A DNA stretch of 64,000 nt from Microbotryum silenes-acaulis (lineage: Eukaryota > Basidiomycota > Microbotryomycetes > Microbotryales > Microbotryaceae). Positions 27,365-41,600 of the stretch are shown here, piece by piece (position 1 is the stretch's first letter; every line of letters starts with the position of its first letter). The notes beneath the pieces are model-generated. The model was not told the origin of the DNA. It saw nothing but the letters and a program-made list of their open reading frames with translations, and did not search any database. The stretch covers positions 1,612,001 through 1,676,000 of the forward strand of contig QPFY01000005.1 of the NCBI GenBank assembly GCA_003665825.1, in the 5' to 3' direction. Both the position numbers and the translations under genes were made by a program.

Positions 27365-27707
27365 TGTGAGGAATCCACTCTCCGCTCGGGTCAGGACTTA
27401 GGCGCGCGGAGCGAGCCGGGCGCATCGGCCCAGGACTTAGGCGCGCGGAGCGAGCCGGGCGCATCGGCCCAGGACTTAGGCGCGCGCAGCGAGCCTGGCA
27501 CATTGGCTCAGCCCCGAGGCTCGCTGGCTGAGGACTTGGGGCGCGCGGCTCCCTTACTGTTAGATTCCTATTCATCACTCTTGGCTATAACTACATCGCT
27601 GACGTAGTAGAGTTGATCGAATAGGTATGTTGAAATGATATTCATCACTCTTGGCTATAACTACATCGCTGACGTAGTAGAGTTGATCGAATAGAGTTGA
27701 TCGAATA
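27365..27707 (+). repeat. 5' LTR of A4 (343 bp)
   Basis: Has the 70-bp GT-AG segment at 27625-27694, plus a 14-bp repeat of the end (AGTTGATCGAATA type) that occurs in both A4 LTRs but not in A3 or A5. Confidence 0.94.
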
Positions 27708-27733
27708 GGTTATAAGCCCACGAGCTACCAGCC
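27708..27733 (+). other. A4 primer-binding site, tRNA half-molecule type
   Basis: GGTTATAAGCCCACGAGC directly after the LTR. The complement has loop CTTATAA (anticodon UAU) in a context otherwise like initiator tRNA-Met. Confidence 0.68.
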
Positions 27734-27801
27734 CCGCCGCTTGAAATTTTTCCCTCGAGCCCAGCCACTCGAGCCGCCCCAGCCCATCGCACCATCGCAG
27801 C

Positions 27802-30800
27802 ATGGACAGCTCCCCCGCCCCGCCTTCGCCCCCCAGGGACATCAGCTCCCCTGACCCTTCGATCAGCGTGCAAATCGCCACGCTACAGGCACAGCTTGCC
27901 GCTCTACAGGCCTCACAGCCCCCTGCCGCCGCCGCCGCCTCCCCGCCCGTCACTGCCACGCAGGCAAACACCGCCACCGCATCAAAAGTCGTGTTCCCCA
28001 AGCACGCTCGCCTTGACGGCCCTAAGTCGTTTACAAACTGGTTACGTCAACTCCGTCTCGCGCTTCCAAATCAAGCCCGTGGTTACGTTCTTGACGGTGT
28101 CATTCCCCCGACGTGGACGGCCGACCAGCTTGCCGCCCGTGACGACGCCGCGCGTGAAATCATCGTTGGCTCGATCGACTCAGCCGACGTCTCAGCCACC
28201 CTCGACACCATCCCCAGCGACGACCTGTCGGCACCACGCATCTTCGCCGCACTCAAGGCTCGTTTCGCACCGGACGACGCCACTCGTACCCTCGAGTTGT
28301 TCGCCCGCCTTTGGGACTTCAGGAAGATGCCTGCCTCCGTCGAGGCGTACGACACGTGGCTCCGTGAATACATGTCGATCGCGCAGGAAATCCGCGACGC
28401 CAAAACCTCGCTCAACGACGTGCTCGCCACTCACGTGCTCGCCATGGTCCCACCCTGCCTCGACAGCTTCCGACTCACGTTCACGGACGAGCAGCGCAAC
28501 CAACGCGACCTCCCGGAACTCACGACGCTGACGGATCGCATTCGCATCCAGCTTCGCTCGGCGGGACTCTCGTCATCGCACTCGGCCATGCTCGCCACCG
28601 CCTCCCCTTGTCCCGCCTGCCGCGCCCCCGGCCACCGTCTGCGCGACTGCACCTCACGGGCGACACACCCGCCCGCCGGCCCCTGCCGCCGCTGCCACAA
28701 GAAAGGTCACTGGGCCCTCGACTGCAAGCACCGGGGCGAACAGAAACACACCGGCGACGACAACCAGGACGACACGTCTCTCCCCGCCGCTCAACAGCCT
28801 AACATCGGCTATTTCGCCTCCTGCCTGTTCGCTCACCGGCAACTCCCGACTGACGCCTTTGTAGTCGACTCGGGCGCCACGGCACACATGGTCGCCGATC
28901 GCTCTCTATTCACGGCTTATCGCCAGACGGCGCACACCAAGATCGGCGGCATCGCCGGCGGTATCACGGCCATTGGTATGGGGGACGTAGCGTTCGTTGC
29001 CAAGACCGGACATCCGATCACGCTGCGTGGCGTTCTGCACACGCCGGGCCTCCACGTCAACCTCCTCTCTGTTTCTCGCCTCTGCGACACCGACCGCGTT
29101 CGACTCGCCTTCACCAGCGACGGCATCGACATCGCCAAGGACGGCCAGGCCATTGCTCACGGTACCAGGGTTAACGACGGTCTCTACCTTTTGGACGCGG
29201 ATCACACCAAGTGTCAGCAGCTTGCCCTTCTCTCGCGTTCTGAGTCTACCGTGCCCCTGCTTACCCTTCACCGCTGCCTCGGCCATCTTGCCCCATCCTC
29301 TATACAGAAGATGATCGCCGCAGGTTTGCTGGACGGGTTTGGGGCCGGGTACAGTGACAAAGACGTAGAGGAGTTTGTTTGCAATGCTTGCCTTGGTTCC
29401 AAAGGCCACCGTCTTCCTTTTCCCGACTCTGAGTCGCATTCCCCCGAGAGACTCGGCCTCGTGCACAGCGATGTCCTTTCGTTCCCCACTCCGTCCTTGA
29501 CCGGGAAGCGCTACCTTGTCACATTTCTTGACGACCACTCTCGCAAACTCTGGGCATACGCGATCGATCACAAAAGCGACGTCTTCCCGACCTTCCAGAC
29601 TTGGCTCGCCGAAGTGGAGTTAGAGACGAACGCGCGTTTAAAAACCCTTCGCACTGACAACGGCGGGGAGTACCGATCGAACGCATTCACGGAGTTCTGC
29701 AAGTCCAGGGGCATTCGTCGTCAATACTCTATCCCCTACACACCTCAGCAAAACGGTCGTGCCGAACGTGTCAATCTCTCCATTGTCGAGGGCATCCTCG
29801 CCCTCCTTGCTGACTCCCATCTGCCGGCCACCTTTTGGGATGAAGCGGCTGCGTACTTCGTTTATTGCAAAAACAGGTGCTCACACTCAGCTTTGGCCAA
29901 ACAGACTCCAGAATCCGTTTGGAACGGCCGACGCACCACCACCACCGCCCTCCACCCGTTCGGCTGCGCGGCCTGGCTCACGGTCGCGCCGGACCTTCGC
30001 AGCAAGCTCGACCCCAAGGCCGCGCGCGTGATCTTCACCGGTTACGACCTCGCCTCCAAGGCTTTCCGTTTCTTCGACCATTATACCAACAAGGTTGTGA
30101 TTGGCCGAAATGCCACCTTCCTCGACGACGACTTCCCCGGCCTCCCAATCAACACGCCCGTCGATGTGGACAACACCGAACGCCAGTTCGTCATTCCCGC
30201 CGACACGCCCGCCCCCGCCGTCAAGACGAGGACCCCACTAGTAAGGTCGGCGCACATGGACGTCTCATCCTCTCTTGATGATTCTGCCATGAGCGCCGTT
30301 GACGTGGCCCCAGGGTACACTGGCGGATCCTTACTTAATTCTACAGATATCAGCCCCTCGCCGTCCCCGTCGCTTGTCCCGCTTTCGTCGCCCGCCACGT
30401 CCTCGGCCGGAGGACCGTCCCTCGATGACTCGGACGACCCGCTTGACCTCCTCAACTCCAACACCGCGGTTCGCCTCAACCTGATGGACGTACATCGATC
30501 CGACGACGACACCCTGGTGACGCCCGCACCCGCCATTGCCCCCGCTGAACAGCCCTCCGATGACGACTCCCCTGATGAGATCGATTTCCTCTCTCGCCAC
30601 CACCGCGCCTTCATCGCCACAGACGACGACGACCCCACCCTCGACGCCATCGAGCCCGTCAAGTCGATTACTAGCGATCCTCAGACCTGGCGCGAAGCAA
30701 TGTCCAGCGACGAGCACGACATCTGGGCTCAGGCTGCCGCCGCCGAGTTCACCGCCATGCGCGACGACTTCAAGGTGTTCACCATCGAGCCTCGATCCTC

Positions 30801-32313
30801 CGTACCACCGGGCGCCACTATCGTCACCTCCAAGTTCGTCTGGAAGACCAAACGCGACGCACGCGGCGAAGTCACGGGGCACAAGGCACGTCTCGTAGCG
30901 CAAGGTAACCGACAACGCGACGGCATCGACTTCTCGGAGACTTTCGCACCCGTCGCCCGGTTCTCCTCCATTCGCTGCCTCCTTGCCCTCGCCGCTGCCA
31001 ATGGTTACCACGTTCATCAGGCCGACATCGACAAGGCTTACCTCCACGGCGAGCTCGATCACGATATCTGGATGACGACGCCACGAGGTTTCGACTTCCC
31101 AAGTGATAAGATTCTCCGCCTGCGGCGCTCAATCTACGGTCTCAAGCAGGCCGGTCGCATCTGGAATCGCCACATTGACACATCACTCAGGAGTCTCGGG
31201 TACAAGGCAACGGGCACTGATCACTGCATTTACTCTCACATTGATGATCAGCAACGGCCCCATTATATCGCCTTGTATGTCGACGATCTCCTCATTGTCA
31301 GCCCCGCCCTCGACGAGATCGAACGCGTCATCTCCGGCCTCGAACAACGATACGGCGTCAAACGACTCGGCCCCGCGGAATACATCCTCGGCATCCAAAT
31401 CCGCCGCCTGGACGACGGCTCCATTGCCCTATCCCAGGAACGCTACATCATGGACGTGCTCGCCCGGTTTCACTTCGACACCACGACACGCGGCGCTACG
31501 GTGCCAATGACGCCCGGCCTCTCGCTCACGGCAGTTCCGGGTCAAGGAACGGAGCGCATTCGATCGTGGTACCTACAAGCCATTGGCTCCCTCCTGTACA
31601 TTTCCCTTGGCACTCGACCCGACATTGCCTTCGCCGTCTCGTACTTGTCCCGGTTCGCCAACAACCCTGGCCGCCGTCATTGGATTGCCGTCAAACACGT
31701 CCTTCGCTACCTTCGCGCCACGTACCGCGATGAGCTACTCTACGCCCGCGGTCCAGCCAAAGTTACGGGTGTGGTTGGGTATTCCGATGCGAACTGGGGT
31801 GCCTGCGTCGACACGTCCATCTCCACAATGGGCTTCGTCTTTTACTTGGCCGGCTCCGCCGTCTCTTGGTCATCGAAGCGTCAGACTCGGGTGGCGGATT
31901 CCACCACTGATGCCGAATACCTCGCCTTGTCGCACGCTGGTAAGGAAGCGATTTACCTTACGCAACTCCTCTCCGAGCTCCACGTTCGCCCGATCGATGC
32001 AGCTCACATCTTCACCGACAACGAGGCCGCGGCCGCCGTCGCTCACGACCCCGTTCGCACCTCCGGCACTCGACACATACGCCTCCGCGAGCATTTTGTC
32101 CGCGACATGGTCAACCGAGGCGATATCTCCCTCTCACACGTTGGCACAGCGGACATGGTTGCGGACCTATTCACCAAAGCGCTGGGTCCCAAGATTTTTG
32201 GTATACATTGCTATGCTCTAGGCCTCCGGACGCGGCACCCACGGCTCAAGTCTACCTCGCGTTCGCGTGGGGGGGGTGTGAGGAATCCACTCTCCGCTCG
32301 GGTCAGGACTTAG
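27802..32313 (+). CDS. A4 gag-pol polyprotein (1503 aa), intact
   Basis: Full copia order. Gag 1 to about 310 with two CX2CX4HX4C knuckles (C270-C283, C295-C308); protease DSGATAHM at 356; HHCC finger (H490, H495, C527, C530); integrase D557, D619 and E655; a long acidic and Ser/Pro linker; RT with YVDD near 1159; RNase H. The start at 27802 is the first ATG after the leader and matches A5. The polypurine tract has 8 G here instead of 9, so the frame entering the LTR is shifted and stops soon ([11 protein letters not shown]) rather than reading the 13-residue repeats. One residue in the spacer differs from A5 (FAHRQL against FARRQL). Probably able to encode all activities. Confidence 0.95.
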   Translation: MDSSPAPPSPPRDISSPDPSISVQIATLQAQLAALQASQPPAAAAASPPVTATQANTATASKVVFPKHARLDGPKSFTNWLRQLRLALPNQARGYVLDGVIPPTWTADQLAARDDAAREIIVGSIDSADVSATLDTIPSDDLSAPRIFAALKARFAPDDATRTLELFARLWDFRKMPASVEAYDTWLREYMSIAQEIRDAKTSLNDVLATHVLAMVPPCLDSFRLTFTDEQRNQRDLPELTTLTDRIRIQLRSAGLSSSHSAMLATASPCPACRAPGHRLRDCTSRATHPPAGPCRRCHKKGHWALDCKHRGEQKHTGDDNQDDTSLPAAQQPNIGYFASCLFAHRQLPTDAFVVDSGATAHMVADRSLFTAYRQTAHTKIGGIAGGITAIGMGDVAFVAKTGHPITLRGVLHTPGLHVNLLSVSRLCDTDRVRLAFTSDGIDIAKDGQAIAHGTRVNDGLYLLDADHTKCQQLALLSRSESTVPLLTLHRCLGHLAPSSIQKMIAAGLLDGFGAGYSDKDVEEFVCNACLGSKGHRLPFPDSESHSPERLGLVHSDVLSFPTPSLTGKRYLVTFLDDHSRKLWAYAIDHKSDVFPTFQTWLAEVELETNARLKTLRTDNGGEYRSNAFTEFCKSRGIRRQYSIPYTPQQNGRAERVNLSIVEGILALLADSHLPATFWDEAAAYFVYCKNRCSHSALAKQTPESVWNGRRTTTTALHPFGCAAWLTVAPDLRSKLDPKAARVIFTGYDLASKAFRFFDHYTNKVVIGRNATFLDDDFPGLPINTPVDVDNTERQFVIPADTPAPAVKTRTPLVRSAHMDVSSSLDDSAMSAVDVAPGYTGGSLLNSTDISPSPSPSLVPLSSPATSSAGGPSLDDSDDPLDLLNSNTAVRLNLMDVHRSDDDTLVTPAPAIAPAEQPSDDDSPDEIDFLSRHHRAFIATDDDDPTLDAIEPVKSITSDPQTWREAMSSDEHDIWAQAAAAEFTAMRDDFKVFTIEPRSSVPPGATIVTSKFVWKTKRDARGEVTGHKARLVAQGNRQRDGIDFSETFAPVARFSSIRCLLALAAANGYHVHQADIDKAYLHGELDHDIWMTTPRGFDFPSDKILRLRRSIYGLKQAGRIWNRHIDTSLRSLGYKATGTDHCIYSHIDDQQRPHYIALYVDDLLIVSPALDEIERVISGLEQRYGVKRLGPAEYILGIQIRRLDDGSIALSQERYIMDVLARFHFDTTTRGATVPMTPGLSLTAVPGQGTERIRSWYLQAIGSLLYISLGTRPDIAFAVSYLSRFANNPGRRHWIAVKHVLRYLRATYRDELLYARGPAKVTGVVGYSDANWGACVDTSISTMGFVFYLAGSAVSWSSKRQTRVADSTTDAEYLALSHAGKEAIYLTQLLSELHVRPIDAAHIFTDNEAAAAVAHDPVRTSGTRHIRLREHFVRDMVNRGDISLSHVGTADMVADLFTKALGPKIFGIHCYALGLRTRHPRLKSTSRSRGGGVRNPLSARVRT

Positions 32314-32619
32314 GCGCGCGGAGCGAGCCGGGCGCATCGGCCCAGGACTTAGGCGCGCGGAGCGAGCCGGGCGCATCGGCCCAGGACTTAGGCGCGCGCA
32401 GCGAGCCTGGCACATTGGCTCAGCCCCGAGGCTCGCTGGCTGAGGACTTGGGGCGCGCGGCTCCCTTACTGTTAGATTCCTATTCATCACTCTTGGCTAT
32501 AACTACATCGCTGACGTAGTAGAGTTGATCGAATAGGTATGTTGAAATGATATTCATCACTCTTGGCTATAACTACATCGCTGACGTAGTAGAGTTGATC
32601 GAATAGAGTTGATCGAATA
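32277..32619 (+). repeat. 3' LTR of A4 (343 bp)
   Basis: Follows an 8-G tract. Same length and tail arrangement as the 5' LTR, with the GT-AG segment at about 32537-32606. Confidence 0.94.
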
Positions 32620-34615
32620 GGTGGCAAGGGAGTGAAACTCATCGGCTGCTGCTTGCCTCCAGATCTCCTCTTTACCTGACTTGACCGCCTGCGACCAATT
32701 TTGGGGGTCCTCGGTTGGCCCTTCGAGTTCGACGACTGATGAACCAGCGGTGGTGGCGGCGAAGGCAGCGGCGCGAGACGGGCATGACAAGAAGTCGATT
32801 GGGTCGGCCGAGTCATCGGTCACGTCCGACGCAGGAGGTGATGGCGAGAACTGAGCCCTGGACATGTCGGACGGTGTGTCAAAGCCATCGTCGGACATGT
32901 CGATCGTTGTGTCGTCACTCGCGTTGGTCTCAAGCGCGGCAAATCGATTTTCGTGCACGACAGGTTGGAGGGACGGAGGTGGTGCCGCGCGGGAGCCATG
33001 TGCAGCGTCAACAAAGGTCCAGTCGCCAGTGGTGGACGTCATGTGAGGTTTCGGTTGGTCGATCGGGGCATCTCGAGCGGGGAAGACTTTCTCATCGAAT
33101 AGGACGTCGCGGCTCTGGAAGAACGAAGTTGTGGCCGGGTCGTAAAGCGTCCAGGCCTTCGATCTGTTATCGATGCCAACGAAGATGAATGGTTTGGCCT
33201 TGGGGTCGAGTTTTGCTCGCTTGTGCTGAGGGGTGGTGTGCCAGGCGCGGCATCCGAATACCCTCAGGTTTGCCGTGCTGGGAGGTTTGCCAAACCAGAC
33301 AGCGTCCGGGATCTTGTGGTCGATGGCGCTGTGCGGGCTGAGGTTCTTGGTGTCAACAACGTACCGGAGGGCCTCTCGCCAGAGTGTCATGGGCAGTCCC
33401 GAGTGCTGGAGCAGGGCGATCGTCCCCTCGATGATCGTGCGGTTTGTCCTTTCGGCTCGGCCGTTCTGCTCCGGGGTGTACGGGATTGTGAGCTGCCTGG
33501 TAATGCCGTGGTGAGAGCAGTACTCAATGAAGGCTTTGGACGTGTATTCGCCGCCATTGTCCGTTCGTAACGTGCGGAGCTTGAGGCCCGTTGAGCGTTC
33601 AATCATGGTGTGCCAACGCTGGAAGGTGTCGAAGACTTGACTCTTGTTTCTCAGCGCGCTTACCCACGTCTTTCGGGAGAAATCGTCGATGAAGGTGACA
33701 ACATATCGTTCCCCGTCGGTGGCTGGTTCGGGCAGAGTGAGGACATCGGAGTGAACCAGTTCGAGTGGTTGCGAAGCGCGAGAGTCCGATGTTGGGAAAG
33801 GTGTCCTGGTTGCCTTTGCCGCTTTGCAGGTGTCGCAGGAGAAGGCCTTGCATTCGGCCGCCGAGTACGTCCATGTTTGACCTTGTAGTTGACCCGACGA
33901 GACTGCCCTTCGCAGGTTGGGAAGGGATAGGTGGCCGAATCGTTGGTGCAAAGTTAGGAGAGGGATGGCGGCTGCTGCAACCGGTGATACCTTGGTGCGG
34001 ATTGGGGTGGCGTCCAGTGTCGACAATTTGTTCGCAATGAGGGATGCGACACCTATGAGGTGACCTTGTGACCGGAGCTCGATGGTCTTGCCAAAGTGGG
34101 TGTAAATGCGCTCGCGGCGCAGCTGCATGACCGAGATCAGGTTTGCCGGAAGGTCGGGAACGTAGTAGACGTTGCAGAGCTTGATCGTTCGTTGTTTCGA
34201 CGTTCGTATCGTGATCGAGCCGGTTCCTTGGGCCATGAGTGATCCACCAGCGCCATCAACGGCGATGTGCGACCGTGTGTGCCAGACGTCGAAGAGAGAC
34301 GCGTCCTTGACCATATGGTGGGAGGCGCCCGAGTCGAGTACAAGAGTGTCGTTGGGAAGGTGGAGTTCACGGTTCGGTTGTAGACGACCTAGGAGTGCGG
34401 CGACGTTCACGCTGGGCCGAACTGTCACGCTCACAGTTGGGTCCAGGTGCGACGTGTCAAGTTGCGTCATGGTGCGGTAACGGCCTGTCGCATGGGCGAG
34501 GGCGGTCGTAACAGTGTGGTACAGGGCGATGAAGATGACGAAGACGATCATGACGGTCGCAAGTGACGATGGTGGTGGTGGCATCGTGGAGCAGCTTTAG
34601 CTCGGGCTCATAACC

Positions 34616-35539
<924 letters not shown>

Positions 35540-36378
35540 GCGTCGACGTGGCAGGGTTGCGACGGACGGTCCGGGCGGAGAGGTCGTGCGGCGGCACAGG
35601 CGCGGTCTGACGAGACGAACGCGGTGCGGCTGGACGATCTGTTCTCTACCGAAGATTAGCTGCCTGGCTAATGTTGGGAAGCGGTTGAGTGTGATTGCAA
35701 CTAACCTGTTCTCTACCGAAGATTAGCTGCCTGGCTAATGTTGGGAAGCGGTAGAGAAGAGGAAGAAAGGCACAGGGGCGCGCGAGTCGGGTGAGGTTCT
35801 AGCAAGGGAGCGCACAGTGGATCTAAGGCAAACTGGGCGGGCGCTATGCGAAGCTTCAAGGGCCGAACTACAAGCGGGCTATTGGGGCTCAGAGAGGTGT
35901 CGTGTTGGACGACGGACACGAGGGGAAACTTATCTACACGATCCAGAGTTGTTGAGTGAGGCAATCCGTAGCGACAAGATCCAGGTTGCGAAGCACGGGC
36001 GTCATGGATGGGCGATGCTCTGATGGCCGATGGAACATGAGGACGGTGATGGCAAGCTGGCGGTAGCTAAGCGGAGGCAACGGTTCGGCAAGACAGGAGA
36101 GGTAGATCGACTAAGTCCCGGCGTGGAAACGGCGGCGCGCGAGCGTGAGTTGAACAGGCTGGCGCGGAAGTCGGAGACAAGGGGGCGGCTTAGCCGCAAA
36201 GGCGAAAGGCGCCCGAGGCGAAAGACTGGGGGGGCGGCTTGGCAGCGAGGGCGAAGACGCGCGGCGGCGAAAAAGGCGCCGAGGCGAAAGGCGCTCGAGG
36301 CAAGAAAATGGGCGGGCCGGGTAAGTTGCGGCGCAAGGTTGAAGTGTTCGAAGGATTGTAGTAGAATGAAATTCAACA
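35540..36378 (-). mobile_element. E2: family E fragment, cut by B
   Basis: Matches E1 from the E1 position near 9751 to the end TTCAACA at 36378. The other end of E2 should lie left of B, outside the window, since B seems to have inserted at gcgtc. No coding sequence is supported. It carries a 67-bp GT-AG segment (35639-35705, minus strand) absent from E1. Confidence 0.78.
35639..35705 (-). other. Candidate GT-AG intron in E2 (67 nt)
   Basis: On the minus strand it begins GTTAGTTGCAATC (the same 13 bases as in family C) and ends GAGAACAG. Most of it is a second copy of the preceding CCGCTTCCCAACATTAGCC segment. Confidence 0.45.
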
Positions 36379-37136
36379 GATACGACGTGCTTCGGATTCC
36401 TCGAGGCGGGTTTCGAGGGATGAGAGGGCGGTGGCGGTGTGGTACGCGTGTGGTGGCGGGGACTTAGGCGGTTTCGCGCGCCCGGGGTCTTCGTCGCGGA
36501 GAGGAGCGTCTCGATCATCGGCGGCGGCGTGGGAAATGTTGCGCTCGTCGGCCATGGCGATCTCGTGGCTCAACCGTCGGCGATTACGGGGCGAACGAAG
36601 ACGAACACGAGACGGTTGGCGGAAAGGGTAGGAAGGATAAACGCGTTCGTCGTCGGACTCTGTGAAAGAAGTCGGGAAGGACAGCGACGCGTTCGTCGCG
36701 GATGAGTTCGGCAACGGAGAGGAGGCTGACGACTCAGGGTCAGAGAGTGGGTGTGAATGCTCGTCCAGGGCGGGGGACGAAGCGGTTGTAGAGGTGCGGA
36801 TCGTTGTCGGCAATGCCGAACTTGAAAAAAGTGACAGGCGACGTCCGCAGGGATGACGTCGTCTACACGCGTTGGTGCGAGGGGGTGGGATTTCAGGAAG
36901 CGTCGGCTGTTGCGGCGGCAGTCGACAGAGGATCAACCGAGGAGGGGAGTCGGTCGAGAGGCTCGCAGGAAATCAAGTATAACGGACTTAATTCCCAAAC
37001 GATCGACAAGAAGAGGAAGGGCAACCAAACAAGAAGAGCGGACCAAGCTCCGGGGGAAGGTGCTAAGACAAAAGGAAGGGACTGCTCCAGGCACAGAGGG
37101 GACTCAGCCAAATCAACCACTCCAAGAGGTCGCCTC
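36379..37136 (-). other. Unassigned DNA between E2 and B2, with a possible 5' gene end
   Basis: The only segment of the window that matches none of the five families. On the minus strand a frame of 187 codons runs from 36936 to 36373, ending inside E2. It is rich in Ser/Pro/Arg, and an internal Met near 36555 starts MADERNISHAAADDRDAPLR and leads to SSLETRLEESEARR. The upstream part is pyrimidine-rich on that strand, like a fungal promoter or leader. It could be the 5' end of a host gene or the gag start of another retrotransposon, cut by E2. I do not recognise the protein. Confidence 0.4.
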
Positions 37137-38585
<1,449 letters not shown>

Positions 38586-38679
38586 GGTTATAAGCCCACG
38601 AGCTACCAGCCCCGCCGCTTGAAATTTTTCCCTCGAGCCCAGCCACTCGAGCCGCCCCAGCCCATCGCACCATCGCAGC

Positions 38680-41600
38680 ATGGACAGCTCCCCCGCCCCG
38701 CCTTCGCCCCCCAGGGACATCAGCTCCCCTGACCCTTCGATCAGCGTGCAAATCGCCACGCTACAGGCACAGCTTGCCGCTCTACAGGCCTCACAGCCCC
38801 CTGCCGCCGCCGCCGCCTCCCCGCCCGTCACTGCCACGCAGGCAAACACCGCCACCGCATCAAAAGTCGTGTTCCCCAAGCACGCTCGCCTTGACGGCCC
38901 TAAGTCGTTTACAAACTGGTTACGTCAACTCCGTCTCGCGCTTCCAAATCAAGCCCGTGGTTACGTTCTTGACGGTGTCATTCCCCCGACGTGGACGGCC
39001 GACCAGCTTGCCGCCCGTGACGACGCCGCGCGTGAAATCATCGTTGGCTCGATCGACTCAGCCGACGTCTCAGCCACCCTCGACACCATCCCCAGCGACG
39101 ACCTGTCGGCACCACGCATCTTCGCCGCACTCAAGGCTCGTTTCGCACCGGACGACGCCACTCGTACCCTCGAGTTGTTCGCCCGCCTTTGGGACTTCAG
39201 GAAGATGCCTGCCTCCGTCGAGGCGTACGACACGTGGCTCCGTGAATACATGTCGATCGCGCAGGAAATCCGCGACGCCAAAACCTCGCTCAACGACGTG
39301 CTCGCCACTCACGTGCTCGCCATGGTCCCACCCTGCCTCGACAGCTTCCGACTCACGTTCACGGACGAGCAGCGCAACCAACGCGACCTCCCGGAACTCA
39401 CGACGCTGACGGATCGCATTCGCATCCAGCTTCGCTCGGCGGGACTCTCGTCATCGCACTCGGCCATGCTCGCCACCGCCTCCCCTTGTCCCGCCTGCCG
39501 CGCCCCCGGCCACCGTCTGCGCGACTGCACCTCACGGGCGACACACCCGCCCGCCGGCCCCTGCCGCCGCTGCCACAAGAAAGGTCACTGGGCCCTCGAC
39601 TGCAAGCACCGGGGCGAACAGAAACACACCGGCGACGACAACCAGGACGACACGTCTCTCCCCGCCGCTCAACAGCCTAACATCGGCTATTTCGCCTCCT
39701 GCCTGTTCGCTCGCCGGCAACTCCCGACTGACGCCTTTGTAGTCGACTCGGGCGCCACGGCACACATGGTCGCCGATCGCTCTCTATTCACGGCTTATCG
39801 CCAGACGGCGCACACCAAGATCGGCGGCATCGCCGGCGGTATCACGGCCATTGGTATGGGGGACGTAGCGTTCGTTGCCAAGACCGGACATCCGATCACG
39901 CTGCGTGGCGTTCTGCACACGCCGGGCCTCCACGTCAACCTCCTCTCTGTTTCTCGCCTCTGCGACACCGACCGCGTTCGACTCGCCTTCACCAGCGACG
40001 GCATCGACATCGCCAAGGACGGCCAGGCCATTGCTCACGGTACCAGGGTTAACGACGGTCTCTACCTTTTGGACGCGGATCACACCAAGTGTCAGCAGCT
40101 TGCCCTTCTCTCGCGTTCTGAGTCTACCGTGCCCCTGCTTACCCTTCACCGCTGCCTCGGCCATCTTGCCCCATCCTCTATACAGAAGATGATCGCCGCA
40201 GGTTTGCTGGACGGGTTTGGGGCCGGGTACAGTGACAAAGACGTAGAGGAGTTTGTTTGCAATGCTTGCCTTGGTTCCAAAGGCCACCGTCTTCCTTTTC
40301 CCGACTCTGAGTCGCATTCCCCCGAGAGACTCGGCCTCGTGCACAGCGATGTCCTTTCGTTCCCCACTCCGTCCTTGACCGGGAAGCGCTACCTTGTCAC
40401 ATTTCTTGACGACCACTCTCGCAAACTCTGGGCATACGCGATCGATCACAAAAGCGACGTCTTCCCGACCTTCCAGACTTGGCTCGCCGAAGTGGAGTTA
40501 GAGACGAACGCGCGTTTAAAAACCCTTCGCACTGACAACGGCGGGGAGTACCGATCGAACGCATTCACGGAGTTCTGCAAGTCCAGGGGCATTCGTCGTC
40601 AATACTCTATCCCCTACACACCTCAGCAAAACGGTCGTGCCGAACGTGTCAATCTCTCCATTGTCGAGGGCATCCTCGCCCTCCTTGCTGACTCCCATCT
40701 GCCGGCCACCTTTTGGGATGAAGCGGCTGCGTACTTCGTTTATTGCAAAAACAGGTGCTCACACTCAGCTTTGGCCAAACAGACTCCAGAATCCGTTTGG
40801 AACGGCCGACGCACCACCACCACCGCCCTCCACCCGTTCGGCTGCGCGGCCTGGCTCACGGTCGCGCCGGACCTTCGCAGCAAGCTCGACCCCAAGGCCG
40901 CGCGCGTGATCTTCACCGGTTACGACCTCGCCTCCAAGGCTTTCCGTTTCTTCGACCATTATACCAACAAGGTTGTGATTGGCCGAAATGCCACCTTCCT
41001 CGACGACGACTTCCCCGGCCTCCCAATCAACACGCCCGTCGATGTGGACAACACCGAACGCCAGTTCGTCATTCCCGCCGACACGCCCGCCCCCGCCGTC
41101 AAGACGAGGACCCCACTAGTAAGGTCGGCGCACATGGACGTCTCATCCTCTCTTGATGATTCTGCCATGAGCGCCGTTGACGTGGCCCCAGGGTACACTG
41201 GCGGATCCTTACTTAATTCTACAGATATCAGCCCCTCGCCGTCCCCGTCGCTTGTCCCGCTTTCGTCGCCCGCCACGTCCTCGGCCGGAGGACCGTCCCT
41301 CGATGACTCGGACGACCCGCTTGACCTCCTCAACTCCAACACCGCGGTTCGCCTCAACCTGATGGACGTACATCGATCCGACGACGACACCCTGGTGACG
41401 CCCGCACCCGCCATTGCCCCCGCTGAACAGCCCTCCGATGACGACTCCCCTGATGAGATCGATTTCCTCTCTCGCCACCACCGCGCCTTCATCGCCACAG
41501 ACGACGACGACCCCACCCTCGACGCCATCGAGCCCGTCAAGTCGATTACTAGCGATCCTCAGACCTGGCGCGAAGCAATGTCCAGCGACGAGCACGACAT

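Larger units (their letters stand above)
27365..32619 (+). mobile_element. A4: complete family A element inside C3
   Basis: TSD ggtgg at 27360-27364 and 32620-32624. Both LTRs are 343 bp and look identical, and the ORF is intact: a recent insertion. Confidence 0.96.
25899..34584 (-). pseudogene. C3 Pol-only ORF split by the A4 insertion
   Basis: The N-terminal part (34584 down to 32625) has the hydrophobic segment, protease DSGASHHM, integrase finger and D-D-E core, and reads up to ADEFHSLAT. The C-terminal part (27364 down to 25899) resumes at TEYKCFTPVN with RT (YVDD) and RNase H and ends normally. The two parts join without loss once A4 (27365-32619) and one copy of its ggtgg target duplication are left out, so the ORF was intact when A4 arrived. 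C3 reads QLTIPYTPEQN, unlike C2. Confidence 0.93.

Noticed and set aside
30331..31062. Long minus-strand frame (243 codons) over the family A RT region, also at 9-740, 3882-4613 and 41209-41940
   Set aside because: It is the reverse-strand shadow of the pol frame in GC-rich codons. It recurs with every A copy and shows no recognisable domain.
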